Assembly: GCF_023716565.1 (NCBI RefSeq)
Contig: NZ_CP071849.1
Span: forward strand, 620,001 to 684,000
Source of the DNA: Vibrio sp. SCSIO 43136
GTDB lineage: Bacteria; Pseudomonadota; Gammaproteobacteria; Enterobacterales; Vibrionaceae
DNA length: 64,000 bases
Direction: 5' to 3'
A model generated the notes under the pieces. The model was not told where the DNA came from and searched no databases. It was given only the letters and a program-made list of their open reading frames with translations. Below are positions 56,607 through 64,000 of the stretch, one piece after another; positions within the stretch are counted from its first letter, which is position 1; each line of letters opens with the position of its first letter. A program made the position numbers and the translations under genes.

Positions 56607-57545
56607 CTAGTTATTCAACAGGTTTGCAGGGGAGAACTGATCAGTGAGTACTTTGGTATCTTTCGGCCAATCTTGAGTATGTTGGGTGGATTCGAGCAAA
56701 TTGTTCAGCTGAGTGAGATCCACGCCAAGTGGAGTAACTTTGGGTTGTAGCTGCGCAATTCTCGCTTCGATAGCTTGCTGACCTAGAGGTGACAAGAAGT
56801 CATCCGTACCCGCTTCACTCCAGTTTTTGGTCAGAATGATCCGGTTATCACTGGTATCAAAACGAACGTTGTAATAATGGCCAAAAACCGATTGATAAGT
56901 GGAAGACTCGTAGGCGTAGAGCTTACTGCTAGTAAACGTATTGGCGGCAAGAATGCCATTCGGTGCCAGTAAGGCTTTTACCTCTTCAAGGAATTCTCGT
57001 GTCAGTAAATGTTCGGGAATGTAGTCTCCGTTGTAAGCATCGAGCATGATCCAATCATACTGTTTCTTTTTCAGCAGCGCTCGTTTAACAAAGATACGCC
57101 CATCCTGAGTGTGGCTGGTAATTTTGTCGCTTTCATAGAAGTCGAAGTAGTCTCTGGCGACTTTGACTACCGCTGGGTCAATTTCTACATTGTCGATTTC
57201 AATATCTGGATAAAGTTGATGAAGGGCGTTGGACATGGTGCCGCCACCTAACCCGATGATTAGGACCTTTTTGGGGTCATCTATCGTCAATAGTGCTGAA
57301 AACTGAAGTCGACTGACGCTGAAAAACAGTTTCTGTGGGTCATCAATGTACATACAGCTCTGATTGAGTCGACTGCTCCTTTCGTCAAATTTGAGGCATC
57401 GCAGCCCATTATTTTCAAAAACGATGATATTTCGATAAAGAGAGCGCTCTTCATGGAGAATTACGGGTTCGGCGTGCAAACCTATCGCCGCAAAGGTGGC
57501 GATGGTGCAACAGAGTATTTTCAAGCCATTTAGAATGTTACGCAT
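56607..57545 (-). CDS. Spermidine-synthase-like aminopropyl/methyltransferase with signal segment
   Basis: The 312-residue product has an N-terminal hydrophobic segment (ILCCTIATFAAIGLHAEP), probably a signal peptide or anchor. It then has the spermidine-synthase fold with the nucleotide-binding GLGGGTMSNAL, the acidic NVEIDPAVV and the active-site Asp in IMLDAYNG. Related proteins are fused to an MFS-like membrane part in one chain. Here the membrane part is a separate gene directly upstream, overlapping by 8 bases. The start ATG has GAGG eight bases upstream. Substrate and compartment are unclear. Confidence 0.8.
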   Translation of the reverse strand: MRNILNGLKILCCTIATFAAIGLHAEPVILHEERSLYRNIIVFENNGLRCLKFDERSSRLNQSCMYIDDPQKLFFSVSRLQFSALLTIDDPKKVLIIGLGGGTMSNALHQLYPDIEIDNVEIDPAVVKVARDYFDFYESDKITSHTQDGRIFVKRALLKKKQYDWIMLDAYNGDYIPEHLLTREFLEEVKALLAPNGILAANTFTSSKLYAYESSTYQSVFGHYYNVRFDTSDNRIILTKNWSEAGTDDFLSPLGQQAIEARIAQLQPKVTPLGVDLTQLNNLLESTQHTQDWPKDTKVLTDQFSPANLLNN

Positions 57546-58227
57546 TTTGCTGCCTCGCTCGAGTGACGGCGCTGCTGCGCTCAAAGAAATGTATCGCAAT
57601 GGCCGTTGCTCCGAGCAAAGACAACAGCCCACTGTATGCGAGAATGATAGTGTTTACTTCAAACCAAAGGATGAAGTAAAACGAGGTGAATATTGTGCCC
57701 AGTGCACTGCCGAGCGTGGATACAAAATAGAGCGCTCCTGCCACTTGACCACTTTTGTGTTGGTCTTCGACTAACAACCTAACGGAGTAGGGTGAAAGCA
57801 TGCCGAGAATAATGGTCGGGATGAAAAACAGTGCAATGGAGGCGAGTAGCGATCCATATCGGCTGTCTTCAATATGAAGGAAGATGCTCTCCATGATAGG
57901 TTCTGCAAATAACCAAATTGGGGTCACTGTGATGCCAGCGGCAATGAATATCATGCCATAGATTTTTAGGCTTGGGTTGCGAGTGGAAAGTCGACCTCCA
58001 AGTAAGTAGCCGAAGGATAAGCTCAGCATGAAGACAGTGATGATACTTCCCCAAATATGGACACTGGAGCCAAAGTAAGGGGCGAGTATGCGCCCACCAA
58101 GCAGTTCAATCCCCATAATTGAGAAACCGCTTGAAAATGCCAACATGTAAACAAAAGGATTTTGCCAGACCGCTTTATTGTTCTCTGGCTCGGAGAAAGA
58201 AGTGTTGCCGTTAGAATAGTCCGTCAT
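57538..58227 (-). CDS. Membrane partner of the spermidine-synthase-like protein
   Basis: The 229-residue protein has about seven hydrophobic helices. It resembles the N-terminal membrane half of fused MFS/spermidine synthase proteins, with SSGFSIMGIELLGGRILAPYFG, a motif also seen in that family. It ends where the catalytic subunit begins, with an 8-base overlap, so the two subunits are translationally coupled. Its role may be to anchor or feed the enzyme. It is the first gene of the operon. Confidence 0.78.
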   Translation of the reverse strand: MTDYSNGNTSFSEPENNKAVWQNPFVYMLAFSSGFSIMGIELLGGRILAPYFGSSVHIWGSIITVFMLSLSFGYLLGGRLSTRNPSLKIYGMIFIAAGITVTPIWLFAEPIMESIFLHIEDSRYGSLLASIALFFIPTIILGMLSPYSVRLLVEDQHKSGQVAGALYFVSTLGSALGTIFTSFYFILWFEVNTIILAYSGLLSLLGATAIAIHFFERSSAVTRARQQNA

Positions 58228-58483
58228 CGTGTGAAAGCCGCCCTTTAGATTGAATTAATTCGGCACGTAACTTCATCATAGTCCGACATTTTTTGGGTCG
58301 CTAGGTGGATTTTTGTCCAAGATAGCGAAAACCTTTGTCTAGCTCTCTTTTTGTACTGTTGAGTTTGTAGAAATCCAGTAATAGCGAAGCGACAAAAAAT
58401 AAGAAATTTTTGTGACGATCAAATGTCCATGAGTAGTATTGATTATATAAATTGTATAATTGAAGAGTTTTGTAAAATATATT

Positions 58484-59326
58484 TTATCGATTGACGTATG
58501 GAAATAGCTCTAAGGTATCTTCAATCAAAGTAGCTTTATGGCCTTTGGTTAGATAAATAGCATAGATATCACGCTGATACGTCGGGCTGTTTGGCACTAG
58601 ATGAAGTTGGTTTTTGCGTAAGTGAGAAAAGCTCATCTGCTTGGGAAGGTAGGCTGCCCCATTGGCTTCCAAAATAAAGTTCAAGGCGATGCGTGGTTGA
58701 TTCATGTGGTGTCTCGGCAACAGCTCGTCAGCGAGCTCATTGGCAAATTGAGCGTTTACTGACTCACCATAATCTACCATCACAAAATTATCGATCTCGT
58801 TGATTGACTCAACCGGACGACTAGAAACCAATTGCAAAGGTACGGTCGCCACTTTGCGTGAGCTGATCTCTTCACTATGAGGAGGCTCAAAGACAAAACC
58901 GATATCGACCAAACGACCAAGCACCTGCTTTCTTAGCTCGACTTGCGAATAGCTGTGGGTATAAAGGTGCAAATCATCAAAGTTGCGATGGATCTTTTGT
59001 AGCCAATCATGGAGAACCATATCCCAAATGGATGTCACTGCACCAACAAACAACTGTGCTGACTCTTCTTCCCCCAAACCCACATCGTGTTTGATCTTCT
59101 GCCACATAGCGAGAAACTCATTCGCATATTTGACCAGCTTATGACCCTCTGGTGTTAGCTTGAGACGTTTGTTGGAACGGTCAAAAAGAAGTACCCCTAA
59201 CTCATTTTCCAACTGTTTAATACGTGAGCTGACAGCAGCTTGAGTGATGAACAGATTTTCAGCCGCAATGCGAATATGCAAAGTACGACTGACTTCCAAG
59301 AAGGTGGTGAGTAGCTCAGTTTTCAT
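58484..59326 (-). CDS. LysR-family regulator, HdfR-like
   Basis: The 280-residue protein matches HdfR-type LysR regulators. The opening MKTELLTTFLEVSRTLH is nearly that of E. coli HdfR (MDTELLKTFLEVSRTRH), and the helix-turn-helix TQAAVSSRIKQLENELGVLLF follows. HdfR represses flhDC in E. coli, but here the divergent neighbour is rimK, 117 bases away. The regulator may therefore control the rim operon. The 256 bases on its 3' side hold no gene that I can support. Confidence 0.85.
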   Translation of the reverse strand: MKTELLTTFLEVSRTLHIRIAAENLFITQAAVSSRIKQLENELGVLLFDRSNKRLKLTPEGHKLVKYANEFLAMWQKIKHDVGLGEEESAQLFVGAVTSIWDMVLHDWLQKIHRNFDDLHLYTHSYSQVELRKQVLGRLVDIGFVFEPPHSEEISSRKVATVPLQLVSSRPVESINEIDNFVMVDYGESVNAQFANELADELLPRHHMNQPRIALNFILEANGAAYLPKQMSFSHLRKNQLHLVPNSPTYQRDIYAIYLTKGHKATLIEDTLELFPYVNR

Positions 59327-59442
59327 AGCGGTTTTTGATAAAAAAAATCGTACAAAAAATATAATTTATTTAGTTTTTTTATTCAATTCAATTGACCTAT
59401 TGTTGGCGCATCTTAACCAACCCAACAAATTAGGGCAGACAT

Positions 59443-60348
59443 ATGAAAATCGCGATTCTATCTCGCAACCCAGACCTTTACTCAACTAAGCGCCTTGTTG
59501 AAGCGGGCATTGCTCGTGGTCACGAGGTGGATGTGATTGACACGTTGCAGTGCTACATGGATATCACCAGCAGTCGACCAACCGTACGTTATCACGGTGA
59601 AGAGTTACCAAAATACGATGCGGTGATCCCGCGTATTGGTTCTTCGATTACTTTTTACGGCACGGCGGTGGCTCGTCAGTTCGAGATGATGGGCACCTAT
59701 AACGTTAATGAGTCTGTAGCGATTAGCCGCTCTCGAGACAAACTTCGCTCAATGCAACTGCTGTCTCGTAAAGGTATTGGTCTGCCACGTACAGGTTTTG
59801 CTTGTAAAGCAGATAACATCAAAGACGTTATCAAAAATGTTGGAGGCGCACCTTTGGTGATCAAGTTGCTTGAAGGCACACAAGGCATCGGTGTGGTGTT
59901 GGCTGATACATCAAAAGCTGCGGAAAGCATTATTGAAGCCTTTATGGGACTCAAAGCCAACATCTTGGTGCAAGAGTACATCAAGGAAGCCGGGGGGGCA
60001 GATATCCGTTGTTTGGTGGTAGGTGGCCGAGTGGTGGCTGCAATGAAACGTCAGGCTTTAGAAGGTGAATTTCGTTCAAATTTGCATCGAGGAGGCAGCG
60101 CCGAGGTGGTGAAATTGACCAAAGAAGAGCGTGAAACCGCGATCAATGCTGCCAAAGTCATGGGACTGAACTTCTGTGGTGTCGATTTGCTTCGCTCACA
60201 CAATGGACCAATGGTAATGGAAGTGAACTCTTCGCCGGGTCTTGAAGGTATAGAAAAAGCGACCAATCTCGATGTGGCAGACAAGCTATACCAATTTATC
60301 GAAAAACGTGCTGCGACCGCGACCAATCGCACCGTTGGAAAAGGCTGA
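59443..60348 (+). CDS. rimK: Ribosomal protein S6 modification enzyme RimK
   Basis: RimK is an ATP-grasp ligase that adds glutamate residues to the C-terminus of ribosomal protein S6. The sequence opens [22 protein letters not shown], and the ATP-grasp core includes [13 protein letters not shown] and the metal-binding [16 protein letters not shown]. At 301 residues it matches E. coli RimK (300). It is the first of three closely spaced genes with an M14-like and a RimB-like gene. Confidence 0.93.
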   Translation: MKIAILSRNPDLYSTKRLVEAGIARGHEVDVIDTLQCYMDITSSRPTVRYHGEELPKYDAVIPRIGSSITFYGTAVARQFEMMGTYNVNESVAISRSRDKLRSMQLLSRKGIGLPRTGFACKADNIKDVIKNVGGAPLVIKLLEGTQGIGVVLADTSKAAESIIEAFMGLKANILVQEYIKEAGGADIRCLVVGGRVVAAMKRQALEGEFRSNLHRGGSAEVVKLTKEERETAINAAKVMGLNFCGVDLLRSHNGPMVMEVNSSPGLEGIEKATNLDVADKLYQFIEKRAATATNRTVGKG

Positions 60349-60352
60349 TTGT

Positions 60353-61390
60353 ATGAATAAGTTGGTAATAGGTGGGCATGAGATCGCCCGTGGGGAAACC
60401 AAGAAAATTGCGATTCCAGTTGCTAAGCTCTATACCGATGGGGACGTGTCGCTCCCGGTTTACGTTATACGAGCAAAAAAGCCTGGGCCGACAATGTTTA
60501 TCACTGCGGCAGTGCACGGAGATGAGCTAAATGGTATTGAGATCATTCATCGATTGATAAACATGAAAGGGTTTCGACTTTCTCGTGGCAGCTTAGTGCT
60601 GGTGCCAATGGTGAATATCTATGGTGTGATTAACCAAAGTCGTTACATGCCAGACAGACGAGATTTGAACCGAAGCTTTCCCGGTTCAGCCAAAGGATCA
60701 TTAGCTGCGCGTGTGGCGAACATATTGAAAACGGAAGTGATTGACAACTGTGAATACGGTATTGATCTGCATACTGGAGCGATTCATCGCTCCAACTTGC
60801 CACAAATCCGCGCCAATGTAGAAGATGATGAAACCGCTAACTTAGCAAAAGCATTTGGTGTTTCTGTGGTGCTGCATTCCCAAGAAATTGATGGTTCATT
60901 GCGAGACTGTGCAGCCAGCAGTGGGACAAAAGTTCTGCTTTATGAGGCGGGTGAAGCGCTGAGATTCGATGAAGTATCAATACGCTTAGGCGTTCGAGGC
61001 ATTATGAGTGTTTTGCGCCATCTAGGCATGGTCAACAAATTGTCTTCACAACGCAAAGTTGTTGAGCCGTTTATTGCTCGAGGCAGTTTATGGGTTCGAG
61101 CAAGTGAGAGCGGGATCGTCAATCACTTGTTCAAGCTTGGTGACCAAGTGGATAAAGGTGACAAGCTTGCAACGATCACCAGCACCTACGGGGAAATGTT
61201 GAGCGAAGTGCTCGCTCCACGTTCCGGCATCATCGTCGGCAAACAGAATATCCCCTTGGTTCAAGAGGGGGAAGCCATGTATCACATTGCTTATTTTGAC
61301 CAAAGTGATGCGGTGGTCGCCAAAAACATTGATGTTGCCTCAGGCCATGTGTTGCAAGAAGAAATGCAGTTTAGCGAAGTTCGAGATTAG
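60353..61390 (+). CDS. Succinylglutamate desuccinylase/aspartoacylase family (M14-like) protein
   Basis: This zinc hydrolase family cleaves acyl-amino acids or C-terminal amino acids. The zinc ligands fit AAVHGDELNG (His and Glu) and DLHTGAIHR (His). A C-terminal beta domain (about residues 255-345) carries a lipoyl-like motif. I place the start at the ATG at 60353, five bases after the rimK stop; a longer frame to 60272 lies inside rimK. It might trim RimK-added glutamates, by context only. Confidence 0.87.
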   Translation: MNKLVIGGHEIARGETKKIAIPVAKLYTDGDVSLPVYVIRAKKPGPTMFITAAVHGDELNGIEIIHRLINMKGFRLSRGSLVLVPMVNIYGVINQSRYMPDRRDLNRSFPGSAKGSLAARVANILKTEVIDNCEYGIDLHTGAIHRSNLPQIRANVEDDETANLAKAFGVSVVLHSQEIDGSLRDCAASSGTKVLLYEAGEALRFDEVSIRLGVRGIMSVLRHLGMVNKLSSQRKVVEPFIARGSLWVRASESGIVNHLFKLGDQVDKGDKLATITSTYGEMLSEVLAPRSGIIVGKQNIPLVQEGEAMYHIAYFDQSDAVVAKNIDVASGHVLQEEMQFSEVRD

Positions 61391-61392
61391 CT

Positions 61393-61821
61393 ATGAAAAA
61401 CAAAACCATAATAGGTCGATTGGAGAATATAAACCTGCCAGAGCTTGGGATCTCTCAATTGACGGTTAGAGTCGATTCTGGCGCTCAAACCTCTTCGTTG
61501 CATGTCGATAATATTCAGCGAATTGAGTTTAACGGCAAGCCGGGGCTCCGTTTCGATATTCATCCCGAGGTGCATAACGTCAATACTATCGTGAGCTGCC
61601 AAGCTTCACTGTATGACGTACGTAAAGTGAAATCGTCAAATGGTGGCTCGGAGCAGCGGTATGTAATTGAAACTCTAATGGAGTTGGGCGATGAAAGCTG
61701 GCCTATTCAAATTACACTGACTGATCGCTCAGATATGACATATATGATGCTGCTTGGACGGCAAGCGCTAGGGAATAGTTTTTTAATTGACCCTTCCAAG
61801 TCATTTATTGCTAGTCGCTAG
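61393..61821 (+). CDS. rimB: RimB/retropepsin-like zinc-protease family protein
   Basis: The 142-residue product belongs to the family annotated as ATP-dependent zinc protease, whose Pseudomonas member RimB is linked to RimK. It has the retropepsin-like active-site motif VRVDSGAQTSSLH, with the catalytic Asp in DSGA, and a late strand MMLLGRQALGNSFLID. It starts two bases after the M14-like stop. It probably removes or limits glutamate tails on S6 or other targets. Confidence 0.84.
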   Translation: MKNKTIIGRLENINLPELGISQLTVRVDSGAQTSSLHVDNIQRIEFNGKPGLRFDIHPEVHNVNTIVSCQASLYDVRKVKSSNGGSEQRYVIETLMELGDESWPIQITLTDRSDMTYMMLLGRQALGNSFLIDPSKSFIASR

Positions 61822-61970
61822 TGGTGGTTTATTTGTCATTTAGGTATGTTTACTAGCATCTATGGTTTTGTAGTCGTTTGTTTTTAGATAAACACTCTAC
61901 ATAAAGATCGTTGTGTGATATTCATAGGCGCAGATTAATTATCGCCATTGTTTCATTAAGGAAGTGAAAA

Positions 61971-62924
61971 ATGAAAATAGGAATCGTTGGCGCAGGTGCG
62001 GTAGGGGTTGGTGTATGCAACTACCTACTGACACTTGGTAGTGTAAGTAAACTGGTTCTGCTTGATAAAAACTTAGAGCGAGCGGAAGGGGAAGTACTCG
62101 ATTTCACCCATACCGCCGCTTTAACGTTCTCCAAAAACACCGACATGATTGCCAGTAATGACTACAGCGATCTGGCTGATGCCGAAATCGTGGTAATTAC
62201 AGCAGGTGCTCAGGTGAAAGAGGGACAGTCCCGTCTCGACCTTGCCGAAATCAACAGTAAAATTGGTGTTGATATTGCCAAGCAAGTAGAGAAAGTTGCG
62301 CCTAATGCGACCTTAATCGTGGTATCTAACCCATGCGATATCGTGTCTTACTTTATCGTTGCCAATACCGGTTTTGATGCCAGTAAGGTGATCAGCTCGG
62401 GTTGTGTTATCGATACGGCTCGATTGATGTCTATTGTTGCTAAACGGGTTGGACTAGACCCTAAAAATGTCTTTGGTTACGTGCTCGGTGAGCACGGCAG
62501 CAACTGCTTTACACCAAAAAGTCTTATTAGCATTGCTGGTCAACCAGCGGATTACTATTGCAGCACTAACAACCTGCCTTCTATCGATCCTGTCGAGTTG
62601 TTAGATGCGGTAAAACAAGCTGGCTTTGAAATCTTCAAACGCAAGCACAACACCGCACATGGCATAGCAGCTAGCGTGTTTCGAATCATTCAAGCCATCG
62701 CAATTAACGAGAACTCAGTATTGCCAGTCGGTACTATGGTTCGTGGCGAGTACGGTTTAACTGACGTTGTTTTAAGCCTGCCAACGGTCGTCAATGCGAA
62801 AGGTGCAGACTCGATATTGATTCATCCATTTACTGAAAGTGAATTAGAAGAGCTTGAGCAAATTGCAGTGAAGCTAAAAGAGTATATCCAAGAAGTGAGA
62901 GACAAAACTGGCCTGATGGGGTAA
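61971..62924 (+). CDS. Lactate/malate dehydrogenase family protein with an atypical specificity residue
   Basis: This NAD-dependent 2-hydroxyacid dehydrogenase has the N-terminal VGAGAVGVGVC, Asp32 for NAD, the conserved Arg88 and the catalytic His in GEHGSN. At the position that separates lactate (Gln102) from malate (Arg102) dehydrogenases, the sequence GAQVKEGQSRLDL has Val82. It has 317 residues, like L-lactate dehydrogenase. It is likely that it oxidises or reduces a less usual 2-oxo acid, though lactate remains possible. An FAD-linked oxidase gene follows. Confidence 0.86.
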   Translation: MKIGIVGAGAVGVGVCNYLLTLGSVSKLVLLDKNLERAEGEVLDFTHTAALTFSKNTDMIASNDYSDLADAEIVVITAGAQVKEGQSRLDLAEINSKIGVDIAKQVEKVAPNATLIVVSNPCDIVSYFIVANTGFDASKVISSGCVIDTARLMSIVAKRVGLDPKNVFGYVLGEHGSNCFTPKSLISIAGQPADYYCSTNNLPSIDPVELLDAVKQAGFEIFKRKHNTAHGIAASVFRIIQAIAINENSVLPVGTMVRGEYGLTDVVLSLPTVVNAKGADSILIHPFTESELEELEQIAVKLKEYIQEVRDKTGLMG

Positions 62925-63190
62925 ACCCACTGGCTTATAATTGCCTGATAAAATTGCCCTTTCGGAACAAAATTGTCCGATGGGGCACCCTTTGAGCCAA
63001 AATTATTGAATTCTTGTTTACCCCTCCTTAGGCCATAGTCTGCGGCTCTAGGCTAATCGCAAATGGAACCTAGGCTCCTATTAGTAATGTTTTGGAAACA
63101 ATGAAACGCCTTAAAGCTAGCTAATCTGACATCTCGTGACCTGTTAATCTGTAGCAATAATAAAAACGCATGGAAGACGAGGTTAATGTG

Positions 63191-64000
63191 ATGCAAGAGC
63201 AAGATAGTTATCAACTTTTTGTAGCTAAAGCGATGGAGTTTATCCCTAGAGATAGAATCATTGAGGACTATCTACGGACGCTTGCTTACGGTACTGACGC
63301 AAGTTTTTACCGCTTAGTACCTAAGGTAATTGTTCAAGTTGCTAACGAGCAAGAAGTCATCAAATTGATGGCGCTTGCAACGCAATTAAACTTACCCATC
63401 ACCTTCCGAGGCTCTGGCACCAGTTTATCGGGACAAACGATCACTGATTCTATTTTGCTATCTATTACCGCGGATTGGAAAGACTTCGAAATATTGGAGG
63501 ATGGCGCCAAGATCCGCATGCAATGTGGTGTACTGGGTGGTGATGCAAATCGCTATTTAGCCCCATACGAATACCAATTAGCACCGATGCCAGCGTCAAT
63601 AGACGCGGCAAGTGTTGGCGGGATAGCTATTAATAACGCCGCGGGCATGAACTCGATGGATACTTATCAGGTGATGGATTCAGCTCGAATAGTATTTCTT
63701 GATGGAACTGTGCTTGATACAGGATCGCAGTCGAGTAGAAGTGCGTTCAGATTGTCTCACGCTAAGATGATTGCGGACATTCTAGAGTTGTCCCAGGAGC
63801 TAAAGAAAGATACTGCTCTCAAAGACAGAGTCGCTCGCAAATATCAAATCAAGAATACCACTGGATACGGCTTACGCTCATTGATCGATTGGGAAGACCC
63901 AATTGATATGATTGCGCACCTTCTTATCGGGTCTGAGGGTACTCTGGGTTTTATTTCCGAAATTACTCACAACACAATTCGTAAGATGCCGTTAAAAGCG
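63191..64000 (+). CDS. FAD-linked oxidoreductase, D-lactate dehydrogenase type, N-terminal part
   Basis: The open frame continues past the right edge. The N-terminal FAD-binding (PCMH) domain has LPITFRGSGTSLSGQ for the pyrophosphate and ASVGGIAINNAAG plus LIGSEGTLGFISEI, typical of FAD-linked D-lactate and glycolate-type dehydrogenases. I place the start at the ATG at 63191, with GAGG eight bases upstream. A GTG at 63188 and an ATG at 63170 are in frame. A C-terminal Fe-S domain is expected beyond the window. It may complement the dehydrogenase next to it in lactate use. Confidence 0.88.
   Translation, partial: MQEQDSYQLFVAKAMEFIPRDRIIEDYLRTLAYGTDASFYRLVPKVIVQVANEQEVIKLMALATQLNLPITFRGSGTSLSGQTITDSILLSITADWKDFEILEDGAKIRMQCGVLGGDANRYLAPYEYQLAPMPASIDAASVGGIAINNAAGMNSMDTYQVMDSARIVFLDGTVLDTGSQSSRSAFRLSHAKMIADILELSQELKKDTALKDRVARKYQIKNTTGYGLRSLIDWEDPIDMIAHLLIGSEGTLGFISEITHNTIRKMPLKA

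Overview
The window reads as a chromosomal segment of a Vibrio (Gammaproteobacteria, Vibrionaceae). The best indicators are a LuxP/LuxQ autoinducer-2 receptor pair, a napFDAGHBC periplasmic nitrate reductase operon divergent from narQ-narP, a TmaR (YeeX) homologue, a galETK operon with a consensus GalR operator, and many short operons with strong intrinsic terminators. In well-studied vibrios nap, luxPQ and an HMG-CoA reductase gene lie on the small chromosome, so this may be chromosome II sequence; that is inference from gene content. There is no prophage, insertion sequence, integron or CRISPR array. Layout. 1-9.4 kb: the start of a secreted amidohydrolase, a long RluA-family pseudouridine synthase, an alkylation-repair pair (Ada sensor fused to AlkA, then Ogt), an exact ten-unit 8-bp tandem repeat, a cytoplasmic GH13 enzyme, a YpeA-type acetyltransferase, an EamA transporter and a yiaVW-like membrane fusion pair. 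9.4-13 kb: galETK. 13-20.7 kb: small conserved genes (Dabb protein, SemiSWEET/YgjV-like protein, zinc ribbon, TmaR, YceH, GIY-YIG), a Cache-HAMP-GGDEF cyclase, a LysR regulator divergent from a secreted Ntn hydrolase, and a hydratase-like enzyme. 20.9-31.8 kb: a 1038-residue secreted protein with chitin-binding modules, a drug-efflux MFS protein, a family II pyrophosphatase that carries a signal peptide, a MalY/PatB C-S lyase, and a two-gene sensory unit (solute-binding lipoprotein plus PhnD-PAS-GGDEF cyclase). 31.9-40.5 kb is the respiratory block. NapA reduces nitrate in the periplasm, NapB, NapC, NapG and NapH feed it electrons, and NapD and NapF assist maturation. The divergent NarQ/NarP system senses nitrate and nitrite, and FNR-like, NarP-like and Fur-like sites lie between the two operons. 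40.7-45.3 kb: luxPQ, then a structured leader and an unknown membrane protein. 45.3-52.4 kb: a class I-type HMG-CoA reductase, a histidine phosphatase, and an accessory cluster with two Crp/Fnr-like regulators, an alkylsulfatase-like metallo-beta-lactamase protein whose metal motif is degenerate, an ATC-hydrolase-like protein, a secreted unknown and an outer-membrane barrel. 52.4-58.2 kb: nitronate monooxygenase, a LysR regulator divergent from an NAD(P)-binding protein, tRNA-Ser(UGA), a MaoC hydratase, and a spermidine-synthase-like protein split into membrane and catalytic subunits. 58.5-64 kb: an HdfR-like LysR regulator divergent from rimK, an M14 aspartoacylase-like gene and a rimB-like protease, then a lactate/malate dehydrogenase-family protein with an atypical specificity residue and the start of an FAD-linked oxidase. 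No single locus proves a new system. The best candidates for undescribed biology are the regulated cluster at 47.4-52.3 kb, the structured leader at 44.5 kb, the exported family II pyrophosphatase, the large chitin-associated protein, and the lipoprotein/cyclase pair.
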